Positions 52,449-61,014 of a stretch of DNA of 64,000 nucleotides are shown piece by piece. How positions within the stretch are numbered: position 1 is the first letter of the stretch; every line of letters begins with the position of its first letter. The translations under genes and the position numbers were made by a program. This DNA comes from Frankia nepalensis (GTDB lineage Bacteria; Actinomycetota; Actinomycetes; Frankiales; Frankiaceae): the NCBI RefSeq assembly GCF_016786325.1, contig NZ_JADWYU010000085.1, positions 37,235-101,234 on the forward strand, given 5' to 3'. The notes under the pieces are model-generated. The model did no database searches. It saw nothing but the letters and a program-made list of their open reading frames with translations, and had not been told where the DNA came from.

Positions 52449-53585
52449 ATGGTGAACCGGGTGGAGGCGACGGGGCTCGGGCGGGGGTGGGCGTTGGCCG
52501 AGGCCGGGGACATCGCGCGCGCGGACGCCGAGGTCGGGATGTGGGACCGCGACATCGTCTCCGGGCGCCTGACCTGGGACCGCCGCACCGCCGAGCTGCA
52601 CGGTGTCGACCTGGACGCCTTCGGCGAGTCGATGGAGGCCTTCTTCGCCACGATCCACCCGGACGATCTCCCACGGGTCCAGGCCGCCGTCGACACGGCG
52701 GTCACGGAACGCGGGTCGTACCTGGCGGAGTACCGGGTGAACCGGCCGGACGGGTCCCAGGTGTGGATCCAGGGACTGGGGCGGATCGTGTCCAGCGCGG
52801 CCGGCCAGGCCACCCGGGTGATCGGCGTCGTCGTCGACGTCACGTGGCGGCACACGATGGTCGAGATGCTGCAACGCGCGATCCTGCCGCGGACCCTGCC
52901 CGACCTGCCCGGCATCGACCTCGTCGCCCGCTACCTGCCGGCGGCCGGCGATGCCGGGGTCGGCGGCGACTGGTATGACGCGGGAGTGCTGCCCGGCGGC
53001 GGGATCCTGCTGGTGGTCGGCGACGTCGCCGGGCACGGCCTGCCCGCCGTGGCCGCGATGGCGGAGCTGCGCCACGCCGCCCGCGCCTACGCGCTCGCCG
53101 GCTTCTCACCGGCGGGCATCACCACCCAGCTGTCCGCGAATCTCGCCCCTGACCCGGATGGCACCACGGCGACCGCCATCGTCACCCAGCTCGACCCGGT
53201 CACCCACCGGCTGACGTGGTCCTGCGCCGGCCACCCCCCGCCGCTGCTGATCGCCGGCGGCGACGCCGACTACCTCGACGACGTGCACGGCCCGCTGCTC
53301 GGCGCCGATCCGGCGCTCTCCTACGGCCAGACCGACCTGAGACTGCCGCCGGACTCGCGGCTCATCCTCTACACCGACGGACTCGTCGAACGCCGGCGCA
53401 TCTCGATCACCGAGCGGCTCAGCACCCTCGCGAACGTCGCCGCCGACCACATGCCGCGCGAACGCGACGGTCTCGCCGACCTCTGTGACCGCATCCTCAC
53501 CCACGTCGCCGGCCCGGCCGAACGGGAGGACGACCTGTGCCTCCTGGCCGTCCAGACACCCCGAACCTTCTCGTCGAAACCCTGA
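52449..53585 (+). CDS. PAS domain-SpoIIE/PP2C phosphatase
   Basis: A 378-residue signalling protein: an N-terminal PAS domain (about 27-135; VGMWDRDIVSGRLTWDRRTAEL, IHPDDLPRVQAAVD, VWIQGLGRIV) precedes a PP2C/SpoIIE phosphatase domain (about 145-370; GGDWYDAGVLPGGG, VGDVAGHGLPAVA, CAGHPPPLLIAGG, LYTDGLVERR, EDDLCLLAVQ). A second phosphatase of this type is encoded at 23368. Such proteins act on STAS antagonists. ATG 52449 follows AGAGG by seven bases; GTG 52383 is the alternative. Confidence 0.9.
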   Translation: MVNRVEATGLGRGWALAEAGDIARADAEVGMWDRDIVSGRLTWDRRTAELHGVDLDAFGESMEAFFATIHPDDLPRVQAAVDTAVTERGSYLAEYRVNRPDGSQVWIQGLGRIVSSAAGQATRVIGVVVDVTWRHTMVEMLQRAILPRTLPDLPGIDLVARYLPAAGDAGVGGDWYDAGVLPGGGILLVVGDVAGHGLPAVAAMAELRHAARAYALAGFSPAGITTQLSANLAPDPDGTTATAIVTQLDPVTHRLTWSCAGHPPPLLIAGGDADYLDDVHGPLLGADPALSYGQTDLRLPPDSRLILYTDGLVERRRISITERLSTLANVAADHMPRERDGLADLCDRILTHVAGPAEREDDLCLLAVQTPRTFSSKP

Positions 53586-54137
53586 GCGGTCCGCGCGGCC
53601 ACCCGTCGAGGCGATCAACCCCTCGTACCCAGGCTCCGGCGCCAGGCTCCGGCGCCAGGCTCCGGCGCATCACCGATGACGAACGATCTCGCTGGAACGA
53701 CTCCCAGCGGACCCGCGACCACCGGACCTGCCTGACTACTGGTCTCGACTACTGGTCTCGACGGACTCCTGGACCCCACCGACTGGCGGTCCCCCTTGGA
53801 GCGGGCCCTTTGCGCGCGGGCCGCCGGCGGCACGTGCCGCCGCGACGGACGGGCGGCTCACCGGCCCTGAGGTGTAATCGCGACGCGATGGACCAGTCAC
53901 GTTTCGTTGCTGGATCGATGGTGATGGCCTGGCGGTCGGCGGGGAAAACTGGTGGTTGGCCGGGTAGGGCGACCAACGCGGCACGAGAGTGAGTGCCACA
54001 ACACGGAGAGTGGGAATGTTGGTTGGCCGCGACGGAGGGTACGGCAAGGTCGTCAGATCTTGGAGGCCAGCGGCGGGGTCACCCGCCCCGACCCCGCGCC
54101 GACTCCACTGCTCGGGGCACGCCACGAAGGGAGACCG
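53586..54137. other. Intergenic region with 13-bp tandem repeats
   Basis: Three perfect copies of CAGGCTCCGGCGC lie at 53630-53668, and GACTACTGGTCTC occurs twice at 53734-53759. No gene is supported; the promoter of the next gene lies near its 3' end. Confidence 0.6.
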
Positions 54138-55049
54138 ATGAGTACCACGATCAAGGACCGGCTCTCGCACGTCACTGACGCCGTCCCGGTGAGCGAGATC
54201 CCCGACGCGGCCCGCTCCGTCGCCGACCGGGCAGGACACGCCGCCGACCGGGCCGGGCACGCCGTCGCTGACGCCGCGGCCAAGGCCGGCCATGGGGCGG
54301 CCCGGGCGGGGCACACCGCCGCGACCGCCACCCGCGACGCCGGCAGCGCGCTGGCCAGCAAGGTGGCGGACACCACGAGCGCCGGCGTCGACTCGGTCAG
54401 CCGACAGGCCGGCAAGGCGGCGAAGGTCCCGGCCCGGACGGCGTCCAAGACGGCATCCAAGGCCGCGGCCGCGTCCGGCCGCACCGCCCGGCGGGTTGAG
54501 AAGGCACGCGGCGCGGCGGAGCTCTCGGCCGAACGCGCGCTCGCCGCCACCGAGCTTCGGGTCGAGAAGGCCAGGTCTGGCCGTGCCATCCGGTCCGAGC
54601 GCAAGGCCCGGGAGCGGGCCGACAAAGCCCAGCAGGTGCTGGAGAACCGGCTGGCCAAGGCCGAACGGAAGCTGGCCCGGGTACACCGGCGCCGCCGTCG
54701 CGGCATGGTCACGATGCTGCTGCTGGGTGGCGGCGCGGCGGGGACCGTCGCGGCCCGCAGGTACCTCGCCGGCTCCGGCCAGCAGGGCAAGGCGGACGCG
54801 CCGACAAGCCCCGGCCACGAGGACGACCTGACCCCCTCGACGCCCCCGGTGACCACCAGCACAGGGACGTCAGCCGGTGCCGGCACGTCCGGTCCTCGGC
54901 CGTCGACGACGGCCACTCCGTCGGCACCGGCCTCGTCCACGACCGGTACCAGCTTCCCGGCATCGATGGACGAGGAGATCGCCTCGGACGCCACCGCCGG
55001 CCGGATGGAGGAGATGCCCGGCGTCGACTCCTCGCCACGGCGTTACTGA
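54138..55049 (+). CDS. Ala/Lys/Arg-rich coiled-coil membrane protein
   Basis: A 303-residue protein. Residues about 25-110 are a repetitive Ala-rich helix with AGHA-type repeats (ADRAGHAADRAGHA...). Residues 110-185 are a charged Lys/Arg/Glu coiled coil (RRVEKARGAAEL, RSERKARERADKAQQVLE), then a hydrophobic segment (GMVTMLLLGGGAAGTVAARRYL) that may be a short membrane helix. A disordered Pro/Ser/Thr tail ends the protein. It resembles late-embryogenesis-abundant-like and apolipoprotein-like proteins and could be histone-like or surface-anchored. ATG 54138 follows GAAGGGA by five bases. No family is recognised with certainty. Confidence 0.7.
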   Translation: MSTTIKDRLSHVTDAVPVSEIPDAARSVADRAGHAADRAGHAVADAAAKAGHGAARAGHTAATATRDAGSALASKVADTTSAGVDSVSRQAGKAAKVPARTASKTASKAAAASGRTARRVEKARGAAELSAERALAATELRVEKARSGRAIRSERKARERADKAQQVLENRLAKAERKLARVHRRRRRGMVTMLLLGGGAAGTVAARRYLAGSGQQGKADAPTSPGHEDDLTPSTPPVTTSTGTSAGAGTSGPRPSTTATPSAPASSTTGTSFPASMDEEIASDATAGRMEEMPGVDSSPRRY

Positions 55050-55140
55050 CCGCGACACTCGTGACGACGATGCCGTGACGAGGTGAGGCCCGCCGCCGAC
55101 GGCTACGGCTACGGCTACGGCTACGGCGGCTCGGTACGTC

Positions 55141-55175
55141 CGACCGGCCGGGTGCGACACGCACCCGGCCGGTCG
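55141..55175 (+). terminator. Perfect 16-bp hairpin after the coiled-coil gene
   Basis: CGACCGGCCGGGTGCG (55141-55156) pairs perfectly with CGCACCCGGCCGGTCG (55160-55175) around ACA. It follows GGCTAC tandem repeats (55101-55126). A strong candidate terminator about 90 bp after the stop codon. Confidence 0.7.
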
Positions 55176-55378
55176 TGTCGCTTCCCTCCCCGGCGACGAG
55201 TCGGGTACCGGGCGGTGGAGGCGGTGACATAACGGGACGATTCGGCGCAGACTGCTGTGGCCGGCGTTGCGCGAACCGAGTGCCCCCGCCCCACCCGACC
55301 GGGCTCGGAGCTGGTACAGTCGTCCACATCGACGCGGAGACGCGAACGACTGCAACACCTAAGGCAGCACAATTTAAT

Positions 55379-55451
55379 GCGCCGCTAGCTCAATTGGCAG
55401 AGCAGCGGACTCTTAATCCGCGGGTTCGGGGTTCAAGTCCCTGGCGGCGCA
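55379..55451 (+). tRNA. tRNA-Lys (anticodon CTT)
   Basis: Full cloverleaf: acceptor GCGCCGC/GCGGCGC, D-arm GCTC/GAGC, anticodon stem GCGGA/TCCGC around the loop CTCTTAA (anticodon CTT), and T-arm CGGGG-TTCAAGT-CCCTG. No CCA is encoded. A -10-like TACAGT lies at 55315-55320. tRNA 3' ends are common integration sites, and this one borders the island that follows. Confidence 0.97.
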
Positions 55452-55482
55452 CCCGGAAAGTTCTTATGTACCAGCAGGTTTG

Positions 55483-55513
55483 GGCCGGCCCAGTGCCGGC
55501 CTTTCTGTTTCTT
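55483..55513 (+). terminator. Rho-independent terminator of the tRNA-Lys gene
   Basis: GGCCGGC (55483-55489) and GCCGGCC (55495-55501) form a 7-bp stem around CCAGT, followed by TTTCTGTTTCTT (55502-55513), a T-rich tail. This is a classical intrinsic terminator directly downstream of the tRNA. Confidence 0.8.
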
Positions 55514-55756
55514 GATCGTTGTGGGTGAGATGTGGGTGAGATCCTGCACGCGGCGTGGGATCGCGTCCGCCACGGCCTCCGCGGCGCGCTGTCCGGTTGA
55601 CCGGAGCAGATGGTCGAAGAGCGTGCCGTGGTTCTGTCACTCGCATCGATGCCACGGCTCGCATCGGCGGCAGAGGCATGATCGAGAGACGACACACCGC
55701 CTGTTGGGTTTCAGAACTCGGCCACCTGCGTTGGCCTGGGCTTTGATGGGGCTCGT

Positions 55757-55960
55757 TAGTAGTCGCTGATCAGGCCGCCGAGGACCGGGCGACGCTCGAT
55801 CCGTGCCTTGGTCAGGTCGGCGATGAGGTGGTCGGGCCATGGTGGCCCAAGACCGCAGCTGCGGTGGGGGTGTCGTCCGTTGTAGTGGGCCATGTATTCG
55901 ACAGGACGGCTCGCGGACGCTGTTCGCTGAAGATCAGCATGCGGTCGGTCGCCCAGCCAC
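55757..55960 (-). pseudogene. C-terminal transposase (rve) remnant
   Basis: The minus strand encodes EYMAHYNGRHPHRSCGLGPP, then ERRPVLGGLISDY and a stop. This is the typical C-terminus of IS481/IS3-type integrase-core transposases. In another frame, just upstream, RMLIFSEQRPRAVLS continues the domain, so a frameshift near 55908 splits it. Everything N-terminal, including the DDE residues, is missing. Confidence 0.6.
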
Positions 55961-56064
55961 GGGTCCTGGCGGCGGATGCGGTGAAAGGTCGGGCAGGTCC
56001 TCGACGGCCCATCGCGATCGACGCGGTGGATCGTCGACGGCGGGGGCAGTCAGGAGTGTCCGGC

Positions 56065-56420
56065 CTAGCGCTTGGGTGTGGTACCGCTCGCGGGGGCGAG
56101 CGCGAAGGTGGCGAGGTCGAGCGCTGTGTTCATCGCGCGATCCAGCTGGACGGCGACGTCCGGGAGGGCGTCCAGCGGACGAGGCGCGCATGCGCGTCCA
56201 AGCCAGCCTCCAGGTGCTGGCGCGCGGCGGTGGCGGCGGTGGCGGCGTAGTTCCGTGCGAGGGTGCCGGTGGCCGTGTCGCCGTAGCCATGTGCGAGGCG
56301 CCGGGCCGCATCCGCGAGGAGGGTGAGCGTGCGGGTGGCGTGGTCCTGGCGTTCCAGCGCGGTCAGGTCCGGGTTGCGCATCATCGTCTGCAGCGCGAGG
56401 GCGTGGTAGGCGATACGCAT
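56065..56420 (-). pseudogene. Helical protein of an integrative element, frameshifted
   Basis: One frame encodes MRIAYHALALQTMMRNPDLT, ERQDHATRTLTLLADAARRL and AARQHLEAGLDAHARLVRW. A second frame supplies a clean continuation, LDALPDVAVQLDRAMNTALD, ending in a stop. A single frameshift near 56180 is the likely cause. The family is not recognised; the helical Ala/Arg-rich character is like actinomycete integrative-element proteins. Confidence 0.4.
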
Positions 56421-56453
56421 CGCGGGGCGTGCCAGCGGCGCCCGGTCCAGCCA

Positions 56454-56708
56454 TCAGGCTGCCCGGTCGCGGTAGAACGCGTTTCCCGCGCCGCCACCGA
56501 CCGTCGCCAGGCCGGCGACGGTCCCTAGCCGGACCAGCTCGTGGATCAGTGAGGGCAGCCAGGCGAGCGTGCATCCGAGCGCGGGCAGCATCAGCACGAT
56601 CTGTCCCACGATCGGGACCGCGACCCGGCGGCGCCGGTACCGCCGCGCCGCCACAGCGACGACCGGGTTCAGGTGCGCCCCCTTCGCCACCTGTCCATTT
56701 TGCGCCAC
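56454..56708 (-). CDS. Small membrane protein of unknown function
   Basis: An 84-residue protein: a basic N-terminus (VAVAARRYRRRRV) and two hydrophobic stretches (VPIVGQIVLMLPALGCTLAW and LVRLGTVAGLATVGGGAG). It follows the frameshifted gene on the same strand and may be part of the same integrative element. ATG 56708 is the start. The family is not recognised. Confidence 0.45.
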   Translation of the reverse strand: MAQNGQVAKGAHLNPVVAVAARRYRRRRVAVPIVGQIVLMLPALGCTLAWLPSLIHELVRLGTVAGLATVGGGAGNAFYRDRAA

Positions 56709-57042
56709 CTGAGCGGCGCCCGAAGCCGCGGAGCGTGCGTGCCGTGCGGGAGTCCGCGCTGTGACAGCGGCCGCCCGTGTTCCTCGGGGCTCGGTGTACT
56801 GGCAACTGTCCGGGAGGTGCTAAAGATCGCCGGGAATTGCTAGATCAGCCGGGGAACCTACAGCCATCTCCTGCGATCGCCCGTGGATCGAACCAGTGGA
56901 TGGCCTTGGCGATGTGTCGCGCGAGGGCCGGTGCGGTGTTCGGGCCGTCCAGGGTTATCCACAGCACCGTCGCCGCGCTGGCCCTTGTCCGGGCGTCGTG
57001 GTGCGCTGGACCTGTCTGATCAAGGCCGTGCGAGGAGGAGCG

Positions 57043-57492
57043 ATGAACGGGGAGACGACACAGTCCGGGGCGGGGCCGACGGGTGAGCTGGATCCGTCGT
57101 ATGGGGTGGATCCGGTGCGGTGGCGGGGCGTGGCGGCGGCACGGCTCGAGGCTGTTCAACCGGGGTTGGCGGCGGGGCTTGGGCTGCTCTACCACGCGCT
57201 GGCCGGGCTGCTGTTCGATCCGCTGGCGGGCGACCGGCGGGCGCGGACGGCCCGCACCGAGATCACCTGGGCGGTCGCGGAGTTGGAGTTCGCCGGGGTA
57301 CGCGAGGCGCCACCCCCCACCCCCTCGTCCGGCGCCCGTGCCGAACCGGTGGGCTGGGAGGACGTCCGGCAGGTGCTGCGCGCCGCAGTCGAGACGCTGT
57401 ATCCCTGCGTCGAGACGGAGCCGGAGCCGATGCCGGCGGCTCGGGCGGTGATCCACACCCGGATGGCGTTGACGGCGCTGGGCGATGGCTGA
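57043..57492 (+). CDS. Hypothetical protein, first gene of an interrupted pair
   Basis: A 149-residue soluble protein with a helical, Ala-rich sequence (GVAAARLEAVQPGLAAGLGLLYHALAG, WEDVRQVLRAAVETLYPCV). The family is not recognised. ATG 57043 follows a strong GAGGAGG. Its end overlaps the next gene's ATG (57485), which an IS then interrupts, so the pair was once an operon. Confidence 0.6.
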   Translation: MNGETTQSGAGPTGELDPSYGVDPVRWRGVAAARLEAVQPGLAAGLGLLYHALAGLLFDPLAGDRRARTARTEITWAVAELEFAGVREAPPPTPSSGARAEPVGWEDVRQVLRAAVETLYPCVETEPEPMPAARAVIHTRMALTALGDG

Positions 57493-57806
57493 TCCGCTGA
57501 CCTACGGCCAGCTCGCCGAGACCGCCTGCGCCCAGGCCGCGGCGGCCGCCGCAGCCCCGTCGCCGGCGAGGGCGGAGGAGGTCTTCCGCGACGCCGCCGA
57601 GTTGCTCGGGGTACTCGCGCTGGCCGGTAGGCATGCTCGTTTCCTCGGTCGTGGGGCCGGGTCGTCGAATCCGGCGTTGGACCTTGCCTGGCACCTCGAC
57701 CAGGCAGTCGTCGCGATGCGGGCTGCCCTCCCAGTAGGAAGGGCAGGACCAGGAAGCGTCTGGGCCGCGCCACACGATCTGTTGGGGACCGCGCACGACC
57801 TTGTGG
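57485..57806 (+). pseudogene. Second gene of the pair, interrupted by the IS
   Basis: ATG 57485 overlaps the preceding gene. The frame encodes a helical protein (LTYGQLAETACAQAAAA, VFRDAAELLGVLALAG, LDLAWHLDQAVVAM, HDLLGTAHDLVG) until about 57806, where the IS begins, and then runs into the transposase region in another frame. No continuation is found after the IS. Confidence 0.55.
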
Positions 57807-58960
57807 GGTGCAACTGGACGGTCAGGGCTGTGAGCTGGGCGAACAGCGCTTCCAGGATCATGGGGCCATGGTGTCGACGGTCGTGTTCCTACTGGTCCGA
57901 AGGCTGCTCGGGGCGGCCGGTCTCGGTGGCCGGCCGGACGAGAAGGACATCGAGATCGCTGTGCTGCGCCATCAGTTGGCGGTGTTGCATCGCCAGGTCG
58001 CCCGGCCGCGGTTTACCCCGTCCGATCGGAGGCTGCTGGCCATCCTGGCTCGGCTCCTGCCGCGTCCTCGTTGGTCGGCCTTCCTCGTGACCCCGGCGAC
58101 GCTGCTGCGTTGGCACCGCGACATGGTCCGCCGCCGGTGGACCTATCCGCCGCCGCGTCGTGGTCGCCGGCTCGAGGGGGCGACGGTGCAGCTGGTGCTC
58201 CGCCTGGCCCGGGAGAACCCGCGATGGGGCTACCTGCGCATCGTCGGGGAGTGCCGCAAGCTGCAGGTCCAGGTGTCAGCCACCTCGGTGCGCACCATCC
58301 TCCGGCGTCACGGCTTGGGCCCGGCACCCCGACGTGGTTCCGGGCCGAGCTGGTCGCAGTTCCTGCGCGCCCAGGCCCGCGGCGTGCTGGCCTGCGACTT
58401 CTTCACGATCGACACCGTCACCCTAGCCAGGCTGTACGTGCTGTTCTTCGTCGGACTCGACCGCCGCCACGTCTGGCTCGCCGGCGTCACCGAACACCCG
58501 ACCGCCGCCTGGGTCACCCAGCAGGCCAGAAACCTCACCTACCAGCTCGGCGAGAGCGGGCCGTACAAGTTCTTGATCCGCGATCGGGACGCCAAGTTCG
58601 TCGCCGGCTTCGACGACGTCTTCGCCGACGAAGGCATCCGCATCCTCAAGACACCGATCCAGGCTCCGCGCGCGAACGCCTTCGCCGAACGCTGGGTCCG
58701 CACCGTGCGCGCCGAGTGCCTCGACTGGATCCTGATCTGGAACCGACGCCACGCGGAACAGGTCCTGTCGATCTACGTCGAGCACTACAACACGGCCCGG
58801 CCCCACCGCGGCCTCGACCTCGGCATCCCCGACCTGCCGACCTCACCCGGCGGACCGAGCGGCCCGATCGGACGCATCGACCGCCTCGGCGGCCTCCTCC
58901 ACGAATATCACCGAGCCGCCTGATCAAGCACCCGACCAGCGAAACCGCATACTTGCACCC
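57807..58960 (+). mobile_element. Insertion sequence (rve integrase-core type)
   Basis: An element of about 1.15 kb with one transposase gene. The ends are inferred from GGGTGCAA (57807-57814) and its inverse TTGCACCC (58953-58960), an 8-bp match, with weaker similarity further in. No clear target-site duplication is seen, so the exact boundaries are approximate. Confidence 0.55.
57868..58923 (+). CDS. Integrase-core-domain transposase
   Basis: A 351-residue transposase. The N-terminal helical region (EIAVLRHQLAVLHRQVARPRF, LLAILARLL) and HTH (ARENPRWGYLRIVGE, VRTILRRHGLGP) precede the DDE catalytic core. The acidic residues lie in CDFFTIDT, IRDRDAKF and AFAERWVRT, and the C-terminus is YNTARPHRGLDL. 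It is the transposase of the IS that splits the preceding gene. ATG 57868 is the start. Confidence 0.88.
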   Translation: MVSTVVFLLVRRLLGAAGLGGRPDEKDIEIAVLRHQLAVLHRQVARPRFTPSDRRLLAILARLLPRPRWSAFLVTPATLLRWHRDMVRRRWTYPPPRRGRRLEGATVQLVLRLARENPRWGYLRIVGECRKLQVQVSATSVRTILRRHGLGPAPRRGSGPSWSQFLRAQARGVLACDFFTIDTVTLARLYVLFFVGLDRRHVWLAGVTEHPTAAWVTQQARNLTYQLGESGPYKFLIRDRDAKFVAGFDDVFADEGIRILKTPIQAPRANAFAERWVRTVRAECLDWILIWNRRHAEQVLSIYVEHYNTARPHRGLDLGIPDLPTSPGGPSGPIGRIDRLGGLLHEYHRAA

Positions 58961-59017
58961 TTCAGGTCGGCCGGTTCGAGGTAACCCGGGTCCTGGAGGA
59001 CCCCGCGCGGCGCCGAA

Positions 59018-59245
59018 GACGGGGACGTTTTACCCGCCGCCAGTGTGTGAGCCGCTGGTTCCGAGAACCGGCGGGTGGAGGAAGGCCCGCAGGTTGGTTT
59101 CCGACAGTCACCGGCGGGTGGCTCAGATGGCGTTGAAGCTCATGCCGGAACCGACTGTCGAGGCCGACTTCCTGCCGGCCTCCTATGGGTCCCGGCCCGG
59201 GCGGCAGCCGCAGGACACGACCGCACCGCCTGCTCGATCAAGGAG
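59018..59245 (+). pseudogene. Group II intron reverse-transcriptase fragment
   Basis: The plus strand carries TFYPPPVCEPLVPRTGG, then RRVAQMALKLMPEPTVEADF and LPASYGSRPGRQPQDT. This matches the group II intron RT pattern around YRPSPVRRVEIPKPGGG and DRVVQxAxKLxLEPxFEADFxPxSYGFRP. The stretch between is frameshifted, and the RT active site is absent. It is a decayed fragment. Confidence 0.6.
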
Positions 59246-59464
59246 TTCATCCGCGCCGTCTGGCGGTACCGCACCGTCCGGATCCGCGCCGACCGACACC
59301 TACTCACCTCCGAGGAGCACTCCCGATCGACGTCCGCACCGCGCTTGCACTCGTCAACCGAATAGGACATGCGCACTACTAGACAACAGTGGGGTTCCAG
59401 CGAGCACACGATCCTCGCAGGTGACGACCCAACCGAACCGGAGGAAGACTCAAACACCTAGACC

Positions 59465-59520
59465 TTGACGCAGCCACCCCTCATGTGCTAGATAAAGCTC
59501 TCGTACGAGCGTATAGCATG
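59465..59520 (+). promoter_or_regulatory. Promoter-like region and shared operator motif before P450 remnant 1
   Basis: TTGACG (59465-59470) and TAGATA (59489-59494), 18 bases apart, look like a promoter. Just after them ACGAGCGTATAGCATG (59505-59520) matches ACGAACGTATAGCATG at 61401-61416 in 15 of 16 positions. Confidence 0.5.
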
Positions 59521-59586
59521 CGGGCGTGACCGGGACGCGCAGCGCAGGGCTGGTAAGCGTCATGACGGTCGAAGGGAGAGAGCGAG

Positions 59587-60219
59587 TTGCCGGACTGGAA
59601 GGCGGTCGACTTTTTCGGCAATGAGTCACTCCTTGAGAATCCGTACCCCTCCTTCGATGAGCTGCGCGCGGTGAGTCCGGTGCTGCCGTTACCTCACTTG
59701 GGGGTAGTCGCCGTCACCGGCTACGACGAGACGATCGAGGTATACTGCGGCGCCGAGAGATTCTCCTCGTGCAATTCTCCGGTCGGGCCGTTCGCGCCGT
59801 TTCCGGTTCCGCTCGAAGGTGAGGACGTCAGCGAGCTCATCGACCGATATCGTGACCGTCTTCCACTGAAAGAGCACATGGTCACGATGGACCCGCCCAC
59901 GCACACCCGCGAACGAGGGCTGCTGATGCGGCTTCTCACCCCCAAGCGACTCCAGGAGAACGAGGACTCCATCTGGCGCCTGGCCGACCAGCAGCTCGAC
60001 GATTTCACCGCGGATGGCAGGTGTGAGTTCATCGGGGCATACGCCCAGCCGTTCGCCATGCTCGTCACAGCCGACCTGCTCGGCGTGCCCGAGGCCGACC
60101 GCCAGCGGTTCCGTGAAGGTTCCGGTCTCACTGTCAGCCCCGGCCAGATCGGCTCCGACCAAAGCAAGTGGCGGCCCGCAGATTCTCCTTCACGGCCTTG
60201 CCTCATCGGCGCCGGCTGA
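59587..60219 (+). pseudogene. Cytochrome P450, N-terminal remnant
   Basis: A 210-residue open frame starting at TTG 59587, 12 bases after GAAGGGAG. It encodes the N-terminal half of a P450: ENPYPSFDELRAVSPVLPLP, MDPPTHTRERGLLMRLLTPKRL and FAMLVTADLLGVPEADRQRFREG. The I-helix, ExxR and haem-cysteine regions are absent; after about residue 180 the sequence is unrelated. The gene is truncated and inactive as an oxygenase. Confidence 0.8.
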
Positions 60220-60431
60220 TTGAGGTCGCCACCGGCGAGGCCCGTCTACCCGCGGATTTTCGACCAGCGGCCCCTGAAGCCGGTTAGATCGCCGCGCGAC
60301 GCGGGCGCCATCGGTTCAACCCCGACCACGGCCGACCCAAAACCGCTCCGCGCGATGTGGGGCGGAAACGCCTCCACTTGGCCTAGAACTCCATAGCCAA
60401 GCACGATGCCGATCGAATGGAGGATCAGTTG

Positions 60432-60881
60432 ATGGATCTACGGGAAGTGCGCGACGTCGTTGGGGAATACACGGGGAACGCCCGCACAGTGCTGGAATAT
60501 AGCATGACCGTGAAGCGCTTACTGGACGGAGCGAAGGAGCCTGGTTTCTCGGTCGAGAGCTGGGCGCCGCTCGCCGAACTTGTCGCAGTCGACGAGTTCG
60601 AACGCGTCGGCAACTTCAAAGAAGCCATGACCTGGCAAGACTACGTCAAATTCCTCACACTCTGGGCAATCTCGACCAACTGGGAGTGCTCATTCAAGCG
60701 CCTCACCGAACGGCCTGGGGTGGTATATCTAGAACTCGAAGAACGCAGTCGCCTCGATGGCAACGTGCGCGCCAGCAACTCACTATCGGTCTACGAATTC
60801 AATGAATTTGGCAAGATTCGACACCTCGATGTATACCTTCAGATTCCGCTCCCCAACCCGGCCATCCTCCATAGGTACTAG
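60432..60881 (+). CDS. SnoaL/NTF2-like protein
   Basis: A 149-residue protein of NTF2-like fold (EYSMTVKRLLDGA, FERVGNFKEAMTWQDYVKFL, NWECSFKRLTERPGVVYLELEE, RHLDVYLQIPLP). Catalytic or ligand residues are not assigned. ATG 60432 follows GGAGGA by seven bases; ATG 60417 lies inside that site and is less likely. Its lower GC content and AT-rich codons set it apart from its surroundings, suggesting transfer. It is one of the few intact genes of the island. Confidence 0.72.
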   Translation: MDLREVRDVVGEYTGNARTVLEYSMTVKRLLDGAKEPGFSVESWAPLAELVAVDEFERVGNFKEAMTWQDYVKFLTLWAISTNWECSFKRLTERPGVVYLELEERSRLDGNVRASNSLSVYEFNEFGKIRHLDVYLQIPLPNPAILHRY

Positions 60882-61014
60882 GGTATCCGGATCTCCGAGC
60901 AGACAGGCAGACCGCAAACCGACTCAGGGATACCGGGCGACGAGTCCGTGGGGACTCGCGCGAATCTCTCCCCCAGGCCTCAGCTTGCCATCTATATTAA
61001 GGGCCTCCGGCGGG

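Noticed and set aside
55390..55695. A minus-strand frame reading RRQGLEPRTRGLR across the tRNA
   Set aside because: This is the well-known spurious translation of the antisense strand of a tRNA gene.
56845..57456. A minus-strand frame with LWITLDGPNTAPALARHIAKAIH
   Set aside because: It runs opposite the well-supported gene at 57043 and has no start, domain or ribosome-binding site. A mobile-element fragment cannot be excluded but is not supported.
57807..58960. A target-site duplication flanking the IS
   Set aside because: The bases outside the inferred ends do not form a convincing direct repeat, so the boundaries are given as approximate.
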